A DNA stretch of 64,000 bases from Pseudophaeomoniella oleicola (lineage: Eukaryota > Ascomycota > Eurotiomycetes > Phaeomoniellales > Phaeomoniellaceae): assembly GCA_003868215.1 (NCBI GenBank), contig QWDQ01000002.1, positions 434,001 through 498,000 on the forward strand, read 5' to 3'. Position numbers and translations under genes: made by a program. Shown here one piece after another: positions 31,097 to 42,450 of the stretch. How positions within the stretch are numbered: the first letter of the stretch is position 1; each line of letters begins with the position of its first letter. Below the pieces are notes generated by a model that was not told where the DNA came from, made no database searches, and was given only the letters and a program-made list of their open reading frames with translations.

Positions 31097-32718
31097 TCAC
31101 AGCATCCGTGTATTCCAGATCAATTTCCCGACGTATTTGACGTCTTCCCATACGCTCTCTGGGTCTGCTGGTGCATGATCCATGTCTGCCAGCACATCTA
31201 CATCTCCGCTGTCTTGGGCAGTTGAGTGATGTCCTCCAGTGGTAGAGGTAGAAAGAGCTTCCTGATCAGCTCTCCCTCTTTCTCCTGTATCGACGCTGAT
31301 ATCGTGCCCATCTCCGAATCCCGACGTTGCGATACGCACCCTTTGCGTTTTAGTTAGTGATTGTCCATTTCCATCGGCGTCGTCGGCGTCAACGTCAACG
31401 TCATCGTGATCGTCTTCGAACATGAGCAATGTATCAACGAAGTCGTCGACCCAGCGGCCGAAGATGAAGCCGCGGCCTTGTTTCATTTGGCGCTGGATTT
31501 CGGCTTCGGCTTCTGTTTCGGATTCAGAGTCGGAGTCGGAGTCGGAATTTGAGTCGTCGGAGTGGGTTTCGGAGAAGGAGGCGTAAATGCTTTGGGTTTC
31601 GTGGTCGTATTTGGAGGAGGTGAGGGCTTCGGCTTGGGTTGCTGGGTCGGTCCAGTTGGGGGTAATGGAGGGGACGGGAGGAAGGGTCGTCTGCTGGGTT
31701 GGAGGTTCCGAGGTCACGTTAGGGATGGATGTCATGCGCAAATCACGTTTGCTTGGGCGGGTGCGTGACTGGCGACGGCTTGCGGCTGGGGTTGTACGGG
31801 TAGAACGTGATTCTCGGTGTTCACTCGGGGTGAAGTAGCCTGAACCGGTGGCCTTGCTAGTAGTAGTCGTCGATGGTGAATTGAGACTATGCAAAGACGT
31901 ACTCGACTCCCGCTTGGTGAGCCAGGATTGTCCCTTGCTTTCCCGGGACGAACCAGTCAAAAGGAGGCCGGTCTGAATCAACCAGGAGGGGTCTGAAATT
32001 TGGTTGTGGGACTTTCGATGAACGTGCCCGTGAGTCGACCCACGGATCTTACCGCCTAGGCCAGCGGAGGTTACAGCACCCGACGGTGCGGTAGTGGTGG
32101 TGCTTGTGAGTGTGCCGGCTGTGTCAAGATGGATGCTGCTGTGCGTACGGCGGGACAGGTGGCCAGTCCGCGGAGAACGTTTATTACCAGGCGTTGTTGG
32201 GACAGACAAGAGGCCCGGAGAACTAGGAATGGTGGCAATATGCGTGAGCGAGGAGGATGTATGGAGTGTATTGGTGGACGGATCGATATAGGGGTCATAG
32301 TCGGAAGGGCTAATAGGATATCTCGGGGTGAGCGGTGCGAAGGATAGATGATGGAGGTTTGGATGGGAGCGACGGTGAGCTCCAGGGGTAAAAGAGGTGA
32401 ACGGAGGGTCGGTGTCGTGAGAGAGCGATAGAGACGAGGAATGTGATGAACCCTACAAATCCGATATTAATTTACATTCAATTCCATCTCCGGTGAATAT
32501 CTTTTGAAGTGTGCCATGCAACCAGCCCTTCTTAGCCAACGGATGTACTCCAGCACAGGTCGGAGGAGGATTATCACAGTTGAGCTTAGGGAAACTCTCA
32601 GAGGATGGCCTCTCTACCTGTTATATGAAGCATTGATGAAAAAATTGCACCATTTCCAGAGGGTGGATAATTTCGTGACAACGCTGAGGTATCGATGGGA
32701 TGGACGACTTACCTCCAT
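31097..32718 (-). CDS. DUF3984-like fungal protein
   Basis: The main exon (32452-31097) is an open frame of 452 codons with no ATG near its 5' end; the longest in-frame stretch begins at a splice acceptor TTTGTAG. Upstream, a perfect donor follows ATG GAG (32718-32713, GTAAGT). Joining them across a 260-bp intron gives MEGSSHSSSLSLSHDTDPPF in frame and 453 residues, which fits the Ser-rich N-terminus of this family. Other blocks are TSFTPGAHRRSHPNLHHLSF, PLTPRYPISPSDYDPYIDPS, WLTKRESSTSLHS and the acidic tract SDSDSDSESETEAEAE just before GRGFIFGRWVDDFVDTLLMF. The family is fungal and uncharacterised. The two-codon first exon is a prediction. The DUF name is from memory. Confidence 0.6.
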
Positions 32719-33460
32719 AGCTCTGCTTTGTTGAGACCTCGCCGGAAGGTCCCTATATCATGGATGATAAGTCTCTTTCTCTTTGCAGAGAGAGAGCATA
32801 GGTTGAGCAAAGTACAAGCATGTGAAAGTCAGATATGACGCTCGATCGTCAAGGGATGAGGGAACCACGGAATGGCGTCTCAGTCTGAGAGATGTCTCAA
32901 GCTGGTCGTAAATAACAATTCTTCTGCCAATTGTCTTGTTCAAAGAGAATGTAGACTATCAGGAACTTTCCTCTTGTATTTGAAGTCGTTGAAATACGTT
33001 GGATGGACTGAACAGAGTATATTTGGGAGATGTCCGAGTCATTGACTAATTAGTTCCATGCCGAGGAATCAATGATCGACCGAGCCAATTCTTTACCCCG
33101 CGGGGAACATAGCGTCAAAACAACCCCGGATACATGCGGCGATGCCGGATGGGATCAACCTCCCAAATGATCTCTCGGGTCAAAGTGTGTCGAATGTCCC
33201 ATCGTTACATGTACAAGTATACGGAAAATGCATGAAGAGTACGGGGGGATTGCCTCATCAGGCATTACGATCACATCATTAATTGTATACGCTTCTATGC
33301 GCCAAAGGCCTGAGGCATTATTCATTAACCGTCTCGTCATGATTCGAGCCACGTTCATGGACACGCAAAGAACCTCTTATGCAAGCAGGCTTTTGCAAGG
33401 TAAAGACAAGGAACGCGGACATGATATTGCTTCAAATGCGGAGTCATCACCCTGTTCATC
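32719..33460. other. intergenic
   Basis: 742 bp between two minus-strand genes: promoter of the DUF3984-like gene and 3' region of the carbamoyltransferase gene. No repeat or RNA gene is apparent. Confidence 0.55.
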
Positions 33461-34558
33461 CTACTCAATATTTCCTTTGTTCACAACAAAAGCCTCCAAT
33501 GCTGAAATAGCTGCCCATAATCGGTTCTCAGCTTCAGGGAACACCAAGGAACGGGGACTGTAGAAGACCTCGTCTGCAACCTCTTCTGGATGCCTCGGCA
33601 GGCAATGCATGAACTTCCAATCTGGCTTCGCGCCGCCTCGCTTTGCGAGATCTGAGGTGACTTGAAATCCTGCAAAGTCATTGCGACGCTTCTGCGCTTC
33701 TTCTTCATGTCCCATAGACACCCATGTGTCCGTCACAATGATATCTGCATCCTTGACAGCTTCCTCTGGAACATTCGTTACTGTAAGCTCGCCCGGTCTT
33801 CCTCTGAAGCCCTGGCCTGCATTGTTTATAACCATTTTCATCTCAGAAGGGATTTCATACCCCTTTGGCGTCGCAACAGAAATATCCACACCCAGCTTAC
33901 GGGCACCAATGGCCAGGTCGTAAAGGACATTGTTGGCGTCACCGACCCAAGCAATTTTCAGACCTTCAACACCAAGGCTCGTCGCATTGCCACTTTCCGA
34001 GGGGAAAGTTTCGTGGATAGTGAGAAAGTCGGCAATGGTTTGTAGCGGATGATAGTCGTCGGACAAGGCATTTATGACGGGTACAGTTGAATGCTTAGCC
34101 AAACCTGCCACATCTGAATGGGGTCCAACTCGCGCCACTATTGCCGAAACCATACTTGAGATGACGACCGCGGTATCGTACAGACTTTCATTAACACCTA
34201 ATTGTATATCTTCCTTGCCTAAAAACATGGGATGACCGCCCATGGCAACCACAGCGCCTTCCGTGGAGACACGAGTCCTGGTTGATCGTTTGGAAAAAGT
34301 CATGGCTACCGTCTGGCCGGCAAGAGCTCCGTTGAGACCCTGAGATACGAACCCCGACTTCATGGCGCTCTTATGGAGTGCAGCATTGCGGACAAGAGCA
34401 GTCAACTCTGCGCGTGAGAGATCAGCTATCGACAATAGATGGCGCGGTGCAAACGGAGATGTCTGTGGTGTTGCAGGAGATGGAGCGCTGGAGTACGCGC
34501 GGCATTGTGTTCTCAAAGAACGACGGAGACCAGGAGCTGCTGAGCGCAACAGATGCAT
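33461..34558 (-). CDS. argB: Ornithine carbamoyltransferase, mitochondrial
   Basis: Makes citrulline from ornithine and carbamoyl phosphate in the arginine pathway, in the mitochondrial matrix. The single-exon 365-residue protein has an Arg-rich presequence (MHLLRSAAPGLRRSLRTQCR). It carries the carbamoyl-phosphate site SKRSTRTR (Ser92-Arg96 core), HPLQTIADFL with the HPxQ motif, WVGDANNVLYD, and the ornithine-binding HCLP at residues 318-321. DTWVSMGHEEEAQKR matches the SMG loop. Nothing is missing. It is head to head with the TAG1-like gene (663 bp). In filamentous fungi this gene is called argB (yeast ARG3). Confidence 0.96.
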   Translation of the reverse strand: MHLLRSAAPGLRRSLRTQCRAYSSAPSPATPQTSPFAPRHLLSIADLSRAELTALVRNAALHKSAMKSGFVSQGLNGALAGQTVAMTFSKRSTRTRVSTEGAVVAMGGHPMFLGKEDIQLGVNESLYDTAVVISSMVSAIVARVGPHSDVAGLAKHSTVPVINALSDDYHPLQTIADFLTIHETFPSESGNATSLGVEGLKIAWVGDANNVLYDLAIGARKLGVDISVATPKGYEIPSEMKMVINNAGQGFRGRPGELTVTNVPEEAVKDADIIVTDTWVSMGHEEEAQKRRNDFAGFQVTSDLAKRGGAKPDWKFMHCLPRHPEEVADEVFYSPRSLVFPEAENRLWAAISALEAFVVNKGNIE

Positions 34559-35221
34559 TATGGCTCGATGACTGAGAATCCAATTGCAAAGGTAATCGCG
34601 CTGAACTTTGCCTCGCTGAAGCTTTTGTGCTCAGCACTCACGTAGTACAGAAGGTGTGCCACAGGATAGAATCAATTTGTCTACCTCAATTAAATAGGAC
34701 AAATTTCATCTTCATTATGACTGTTTCGATAATGTGAGTGGAGGGAGAGAAGAGCTATGACTTTTATTCTTCATTAGTTCTCCTGTCCCGTCATTGGTTC
34801 GATTCCTTCTAAAGACCTTTTCTAGTAAAGACTTTCCCCGCGGCCCGCTGGGACTGTGATTCATGGCTTAACCAAGTTCAGCTGATAGTCAGAACTCATC
34901 GTAATCAGCAAATGATCAAAGCGGGATGATTGGATGAAAGGATGATTCCGGTCATCGATCCAGGTACCACCAACCAATACCAATATACTTGCTGAACTCT
35001 CCCCATCTCCCATTGTCTACCTACCTTACATATTCATCTTCTCTCACACTGCTTGTCCTGTACAAGCTCCCATCAACTCTCCTAGACGATCACTCGAACC
35101 TTCCGCCTTTCCCTTCGTAGTCAGTCGCTGAGCGACAGATTCCCACCGCTCGCAGGAGATGGACAATGTATGAGCGCTGGAGACAGGCTTGACTGAACGC
35201 AGCAAAGAACTCGATACCATT
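34559..35221. promoter_or_regulatory. shared divergent promoter region argB/TAG1-like, with two uORFs
   Basis: A 663-bp gap. A CCAAT box (on the minus strand, 34797-34793) lies about 235 bases before the argB ATG. TGACTGA at 34569-34575 resembles, with one mismatch, the general amino-acid-control site TGACTCA but is very close to the ATG. Just before the TAG1-like start are two small uORFs, 35159-35173 and 35170-35196. Confidence 0.4.
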
Positions 35222-38052
35222 ATGGCTGGAAGTTCACCTGCCTCATCTGCCTCATCAGCGAAATCCTCCAATATCAGGGACTCGGACCGATCTCATGAAA
35301 GGACTCCCTTACTATCCCGAAACTCAGATGACGATGTTCCTTCTTACACAACCCAAGCTGGGGGCGGAGACCCGGAATCTCCCGCTGCAAGCTCATTACG
35401 ACAGCGTCTCGGAGGAGAGGCCCGTTCTGAAAGAAAGCGTGGACATCGGTGGCCTACAACAATCGCATTGTCTACTCTATGTGTGGTGGTTCTCGTGATA
35501 TTAGCTCTCGGTTTCGCAGCGCCGGCCGCTGTGCAGGAGTATGCGAAGGAGGCGGTTGTTTTCAAACCCACCACATTGTCGATAGATTCATTTACACCAA
35601 CCGGTGTGAGAGCAAGAGTACAAGGAGAGTTCCAACTAGATCACACAAGAGTACACAACAAAGCTATTCGTGACATCGGCAAGGCGTTGACCTACGTCGC
35701 GAAAGAGATCGAAACAGGGGAGTCAGAGCTGAAGGTCTATCTTCCAGCTTATGATAATCTGTTGATGGGAACTGCCAAGATCCCTCCTATCAAAGTCAAT
35801 ATCCGTTCTGGTCACATTAATCTGGTCGACTTCCTAACCGACTTGGAACCTGGCCATGTCGACGGCTTCCGGAGGTTAGCTAACGACTGGTTAGGGGGTC
35901 GTCTTGGTTCCCTCGAAGTTGAAGGGGTTGCCATTCTGGACCTCAAATCAGGCATATTCAGCTTTGGGAATCAGACGATATACCAATCTCTGATACTAGC
36001 TGGTAAGATCCGCTTGAGAACAATGGCCAGTAGGTGGGCATTACTGACATTCTTACAGGCAATAATATACCCTCCATTCCAGATTTCGAGATTTCGAAGC
36101 TGGACTTCTTTGAGATTGATGAACCACGTGGGTCACGGTCTATGGCGGCTGAGGCATCTGTGTCCATCGCTAATGGTTATCCTATCCGGCTCGACGTTCC
36201 ACGTCTTGCTTTCGATATTTTGATACCAAATTGCCAGCCTCGACAGGAATACCTTCTGCTCGCCAAAGCAGTTACAGGTGACATCGAGATCAGGCCTAGT
36301 GAACCTGTCACTATGTCCGTGAATGCTATCATCAGAGAACTTCCGACGGCGCTGAAGACTGCTTGCCCCGGCACCCATTTGTCTCCCATCGATGAATTGC
36401 TCGCAAGTTACATTGCAGGCCAAAATACTATCATCTACGTTCGTGGCTCGGAGGCTCCATCCAATGAGACACCACAGTGGGTGTCCGACCTCATTAGGAG
36501 TGTGACGGTGCCACTCCCTTTTCCCGGCCATACTTTCGATAATCTCATTCGCAATTTTTCGCTCTCCGACGTACAGTTTAGTCTTCCAGAGCCAACAACG
36601 GATCCAGATGAACCAGAGGCCGAACCCATGGTATCAGCCGTTGTAAACGCCCTCGTCGGACTTCCCAAAGAAATGAATTTTCCACTTGACGTTCATCATG
36701 TCAGAGCAGATGCCGAAGTATTCTATCACGATAGGAAGCTTGGACAGCTTGATTTACATGAGTGGCAAGCAACAAATACGACTCAGGTCGAAGACGCGGA
36801 GGACGGGCCTGCACTACTTGTGCAGTCAATCGTTAGAAAGGCACCTTTGCATATCACAGATGATGACGTCTTTACCGAAGTTGTCCAAGCTCTCATATTT
36901 GGAGCTAAGGGTGTCGTGCTCGGAGTAAAAGCGAAAGTCGACGTTAAAACCCTAACGGCGCTGGGTGATTTTGTCGTGAGAGATGTGCCTGCAGAAGGCA
37001 AGATATTTGTCAAACCTCTCAGCGGCGGTTTGGGGTTCTCAGGATTCAAGCCAACGTTTGGTGACTTGAGAATCGTAGGAAGTACGACGAACTCACTTAC
37101 ATTGCAAGCTAAAGTCAATGTGACAAATCCTACCGAGTACTCAGCTCACGTACCATACGCTAACCTGCATATCCTGAACAATGATACCCTTCTCGGTCAT
37201 GCTACGACTAAGAACATAATGATCGTTCCCGGAAATAACACCAATGTCGATGTGGAAGTGCTTTGGAATCCATTCGAAGCAAGTGGACAAAACGGAAGCA
37301 GTGTCGGACGCAACTTGATCTCACAATACATCTCAGGTAAGGGCATCCTACATTGGCAACCATAATCTTACTTAACAATTCCAGGTTTCAACACAACGCT
37401 CACTCTGAAAACCCACGAGAATTCTATACCATCTCAACCCGCTCTCGGTAGAGCACTTTCTGCCCTCGAACTGACGATTGAGACGCCTAAGCTTGGCAGC
37501 CCTGGCACGCCCGGTCGCGGCGGCGGCAAGGATGAAGAGCGAGACTCCGAGCCGCAGTTCATCAAGGATGCAACGGTACTTAATGCTCTCATTACCGTCT
37601 CATGATCTTGGAATGCCTGGTACAAAAGAGCGCATGCGTAGTGTACAGCCACCAGCCTAGATCAGACTCAGGAGATTCTATGCCGATAAGCTAACACGTG
37701 TGATGAATAGATGCATCTCATCTCATCGACTGCCGCGTTCACACTGCTGTCTCCCCTTGAGAGAACGACGTTGTACATCACGTCGATTGCGGCCGTGGCC
37801 TTCTATAACCATACTGAGCCGGTCGGAACGATCGACTATGACCTTCCTTTTGCCGTCCCTGCCGGTGCTTCCACCACACCACGACTTCCTGTAGCATGGA
37901 GTTTGGGGGGCGCGGGGTATGATGCGGTACGCGATGCTCTTGGAGGATCTCTAAAATTAGATGCAACGGCCGACGTCGGGATTCGTATTGATCATTGGCA
38001 GGAGCAAATTTGGTTTATTGGAGGGGGTATTGGCGCACACATTCGATTGTGA
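35222..38052 (+). CDS. Tag1-like vacuolar membrane protein with LEA2/DUF3712 domains
   Basis: Four exons (35222-36002, 36059-37336, 37385-37575, 37711-38052) join in phase to 863 residues. The N-terminus is Ser-rich and holds ERTPLLSRNSDDD, an acidic di-leucine-like sorting motif (ERTPLL) seen in vacuolar proteins. A single membrane helix follows at about residues 77-99 (TTIALSTLCVVVLVILALGF). The remainder is a long lumenal region of repeated beta-sandwich units: PTTLSIDSFTPTGVRARVQG, IPDFEISKLDFFE, PTFGDLRIVGSTTNSLTLQA and VNVTNPTEYSAHVPYANLHI. These resemble LEA-2/DUF3712 repeats, with many N-glycosylation sites. Yeast Tag1 ends autophagy from the vacuole membrane; the role here is by family. 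Older databases label such genes 'pre-rRNA processing protein'. The start is the first true ATG in frame. Confidence 0.8.
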
Positions 38053-40473
38053 ATCTTGCCCAATTTTGTTGCACAGAATCGGGAAAACTGGGACTGGTTT
38101 ATGATTGTGTTGGAACGGATACGAGAATGGGTCCTGGCGTTACATGATGGTTCGACCCGAGCTGTTAGCGTTGGCACTTTCGAAACGAAACAGACGCGAC
38201 TCTTATCTATACAGGTCTTTGAAAACCAATCACCTCCTTGGGTGCAGTGTTCCATATACCGTGGGAGCAATGGGAGCTATGATTGTTGCTGCAAAATGTA
38301 CGTACATCAGTGGTTTGCATCAGGTGGCCTACTGTAGGCTACTTTCTCTACTTCTTGTAATACCTTGTTGGTACATGTACAGTATCTCGAGAGACACATC
38401 ATCCATTATACTCTCGTAACGCATCCTTTGTCTCGTGAGAATCTACAGATCCAAGTTAAATTAGAGTAATTCTCATAGACGTCGAAACATCATCTCCCCT
38501 TTCTCGGAGATATTTCATTCGGGAAAGTGAAGGGATGATGATCTACCGAAACTTTGGAGCCGGTGTATCGGCACAGTGGATTGTCCACGTCGTCAAAGCA
38601 AATGGACACTCAACACACTTACTGCGTAGTACATAGTAACTTGATACTGAGGTGAGGTAGTTACCATAACAGATACTAACAGTGCATCAGCAGTGCCAGC
38701 TGATTACCACTGTATTACCTACTGTAACCACATAATTAGAAACTACATCCTACTTCATCCTTCGTGGACATCGCCGCCTCCATAGATATCGATTGGTGCG
38801 CAATGTTTCGCGGACTTCACACGCCGTTTCGATTGTCAACTGCTTGTTTCTGGTGCTTTCCCAATGGAGGAGCTAATCATTCATTACAGCATAGGGTCTA
38901 TCAATTATTGTTTCGATCACGGTTGAGCAGCAGACATTCTCTACCTGATCTTGTCACCTTTTCTGATTCCTGCGATGGCTCCTCTCAGACGATTTCAGAT
39001 AGGCCAACGGCGTCGATTGGCTTTAATAATACCTGGTCCGTGCATTCCATCAGCAGGTTCATCGTCGTCGTCATCGTCATCTACGAGCCGCTACCAACCA
39101 GCCAAGTCTTCTATCTTGAAACACCGGGATGTCGTCTTGCTGGACGTGATCTACTTGTGGTAATCCTTCCAAGATCTACCGTTTCCCGCCTTTTGTGACC
39201 CTGTTCCTCGTTTCCAAGAACTTTAATATCCTTGTCGAGACCAAGTCCGTTTCGATCCAAATGGGCTGCAAGGCCGTCAGCGAAGCATCCCCCGTCTTAC
39301 TATCAACTCCATTGACACCACACAATCCGTCAAAGTGGGCAATTGGTGTCCCGACACCATCTTTATTTGGCCCACCTTGGTGCTTCCCATCGCCGAGGTA
39401 CTGACTGCCGACCGTATTTCTACGTAGTATGTCATCCTAGCGTCTACCCTTTCCCCGTCAAACAGCACTGTGGCAAACGTGGCTTCAAATTTGAGGGATA
39501 CCCGCTCCCCGCCGGCTTATCTGGGATATATGAAATGTTCCAACAGTCATCAACGTCCAATAGGGCCACGAGACCATACCAATCTCTTGACCTTGCTACT
39601 ACGGTATGAAGTTAGAGAACTAATGCACCCCATTTGGAGAGGATGGTTACGGAACCTACCGGGTCACGGCGTACTATGTAGTACATGCTCGTCTCACCCC
39701 ATCACGCGGCTAAGCATCCATATGGCACTTGTCCTTCCCTCAGTTCCTTTTGTCAGCTACTCTACGCTCCCTTTGCTACACTCCATGATGTTACTGCGCC
39801 TCCTACTTTCGGAAAGTCCGGCCGGCATCGGCACGTGATCCAACCGAGCTGCAAGTGATTGTATTGGATACAGCATATAGGATGCCTTCTACAGGATACT
39901 ACTTTCGTCCCCATGCTTCTATCCCTGGTCGCTTACCACACTGTCGATCCTTGATCTGCACTCGAGCTCACTGTTCTTATAAATCTGATTAGACGCCTTT
40001 CATCTTACGCTTGTCCCCTCGTCTCCTTTTCTTTGCGAGTCCCGTTCCAGCCTGTATTACTATCCATTACCCCAGTACTCGTTTAAGTGTCTACGATATC
40101 GTCCTCCTTCACATTGCTGCTGGCTCAGCTTCAAAGGACCACCCGGTTCATCACCTCCTGAAGTGCTTGCGCTGGCCTCTATTGCGCCTACGGAAATCTC
40201 TGAAGTAAATCGAATCTCCACGCTATTTCACGACAAGCATCCAATTGGACGACAGATCAGATCCTACATTCATAGCTACCGCTCTCTCACAGTGTGCCAC
40301 TGAACTACAACTGTCAACCTGGGTCTTGTACCAATACTTTTACAAGCAGATCAAACAGCTATATTCTCGCCACTGCATGACATCGTTCCAGACTCCTACG
40401 CTTGCTGGACGAATAGTCATTCTAAACCGTTTCGACTCTTGATGAGAAAGAACCTCCACTGGTGAGACCAACC

Positions 40474-40659
40474 ATGTGCGTACATGTGAACACCTACACG
40501 TGCGGGGCCACGGAGACAGACTTCTGTCGGTATCCAGAGTGTAAATGTAGCGTCCAGAAGTCCTCCCGAGCATATCCATACGGCTGTGGAATCTGCAGCA
40601 TCTGCGACAGAGCCGCCAGAAAAGCCAAAAAGGAGAGCTCCGGTGGCAAGTCAAAGTAG
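40474..40659 (+). CDS. possible 61-residue Cys-rich small protein
   Basis: An ATG-initiated frame begins MCVHVNTYTCGATETDFCRY and continues with more Cys-x-Cys and Cys-x2-Cys pairs (ECKCSVQ, GCGICSIC), ending in a Lys-rich tail (RKAKKESSGGKSK). The start MC....YxCG and spaced Cys pairs recall a class of tiny fungal cysteine-rich proteins of unknown role that may bind zinc. There is no signal peptide, so it is not an obvious secreted effector. No intron is needed. The opposite strand also has an open frame here (40494-40757), which lowers confidence. It could be a chance ORF. Confidence 0.3.
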   Translation: MCVHVNTYTCGATETDFCRYPECKCSVQKSSRAYPYGCGICSICDRAARKAKKESSGGKSK

Positions 40660-41575
40660 AGAAAACTATCAGTGACGCCATCGTTGTCGTCGTCGAGGAG
40701 ATTCAACACTCTTGCACGAACCCATCGGCCACCGCCCAAGATCGGACAACGACCCAAACAGACGTGCCAGCTCGGATGACGGAACTAACAACATTATACC
40801 TGTGCGAAAGGAGAGAAGCAGGAAAGACTCAACCGTTCAGCCATTCACCAGATACATCCACCTACATGCGCCTCTGTTCCTTTCGAATCGGTTCGGCACG
40901 TTGCAAAATTGAGCGACCTGCAGTATCTTAGGGTCTTTTCATATGCACAGTCTTCCTATTTTGGAAATCTCGAGGAACGCTACTGAAGTTTGATAACCAT
41001 CGGATCCCCCCCTCTTTGTTGTCGTCAGCGAGAGTTGGACAAGATGGCAGACACGGGTTGGTCAGATTCTGACAGGTCAGGTCAAATCATCCTCGTGTCA
41101 TGGCACTTGTGAGAACTACTGTTGACTTTTCCATTACCACGTATACATTTTTTGTATCTCCGTCTCTCCTTCTCTCTTCCCTTGTTTTTACACTCAGCTC
41201 GCTAGTCTGGGATTGCGTTATTCGAGAGTAAAACTCCGAGATGGATGGGTGGCACTTTTGGTATCTCTTCATTTTTCTTGTATGATACTATACCTTTTAT
41301 TCCTTTCTTTCTGCACATGTCACTGAATGTACTTTTTCTTTTCTCTTTCGCTCTGTTCAGTATTTGATACCCCCCACCCCACAAAACCTACCTACTTGCC
41401 TGTCCTCCAAATTCCCATTCTACCTCCCTGCTACATCCATTTCAAGTATATACTACATACCCTACATACGTACCTCTTTTTTCTACCGGCATCATCATAT
41501 AACATAACATTCACGGTACATGACATGACATTTTCCTTACATCATAAACTTCATCTACCAATTCTCGTCATCATC

Positions 41576-41588
41576 ATAGTAGTAGTAA

Positions 41589-41626
<38 letters not shown>

Positions 41627-41627
41627 A

Positions 41628-41688
<61 letters not shown>
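41576..41688. repeat. AGT/TAG trinucleotide microsatellite, about 37 units
   Basis: A near-perfect run of AGT units with two TAA-type interruptions (around 41587 and 41627). It gives poly-Val on one strand and poly-Thr on the other, which produces misleading open frames. Confidence 0.97.
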
Positions 41689-42450
41689 TCCTGTACTTGA
41701 TATATCATACCACCTCATATCATCTCTTATCTTCCCTTTTGTTACCATGCACACTGACTGTACATGACAATTCTCACGTAAGAAAACCCGGCATTTGAAA
41801 ACAAGAATGATAATAATAAAGAAGACAAAGATAGGAGAGAAGATGAGCGTATGAGGAAGTCATTTCGTTCATCCATGATGGTTCACTTGCGGACTGGAAA
41901 TGGGAAATGGGAAACGGAAATGGAAGGAGGGAGGGAGGGAGAGAGGGATGAAGGGGACTGACTACGTTACACTGGAGTTTTGTCTACATACCTAGGTACA
42001 TAGTAGGTAGTATTGTAACTGAATAACAAGCAGAATGTATTACTGTCATTGCCTTGTCTTATTGGTTGTTTTATTTTATTCTGTTTCATTCGGTGTGCCT
42101 TATTATCTACACTTCTGACGATTGAATGTAATTAAGTCAGTACACTTGTGGAATATCCTCCTAAGGGTCCGGTCTTCCTGATGAGGGATTTTTAGGTGTG
42201 TATTACAAAATACGGTAGTTACTTTGTTTGGTTGTGAAGGGCTGGAATGTTTGTGTGATCCTTTTCTTTTCCCTTTTGTAGTAGAAATGGATCGTGGTGT
42301 CCTGAATAATTTGGTAGATAGCTTCTGGTTGTTAAAGCACGTTGGTTGATGACTGATCCTGGCATTGCTCTCCCTTATCTCTTCCCACTTGATTTCTCGT
42401 CAGATCCATGATGGATGTGGTTGACAAGTATCATCGTTATGCATGCCCAG

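Larger units (their letters stand above)
38053..42450. other. gene-poor block of 4.4 kb
   Basis: Between the TAG1-like gene and the F-box gene I find no conserved gene. It contains TACGTAGT-type palindromes (near 38624, 39420, 39671), a doubtful Cys-rich ORF (40474-40659, listed separately), a long AGT microsatellite (listed separately) and a GGGA tract near 41926-41946. Base composition is not strongly AT-biased, so there is no clear sign of a mutated transposon. Frames at 38764-39404 are broken into short overlapping pieces and are not called. Confidence 0.5.

Noticed and set aside
34569-34575. TGACTGA as a general amino-acid-control site for argB
   Set aside because: One mismatch from TGACTCA and only about a dozen bases before the start codon, so it is more likely chance.
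34780-34820. Box-B-like GGTTCGATTCC, possible tRNA
   Set aside because: The T-stem does not pair beyond two bases, and no D-arm or acceptor stem can be folded around it.
38764-39404. Overlapping plus-strand frames that look partly coding (one starts MAPLRRFQIGQRRRLALIIP)
   Set aside because: The frames break every 60-140 codons, no set of splice sites joined them into a sensible protein, and no family is recognisable.
40494-40757. Minus-strand 87-codon frame opposite the Cys-rich ORF
   Set aside because: No family pattern; probably the shadow of the opposite strand or chance.
41327-41767. 146-codon frame with a long poly-Val stretch
   Set aside because: It is the translation of the AGT microsatellite; flanks look non-coding.
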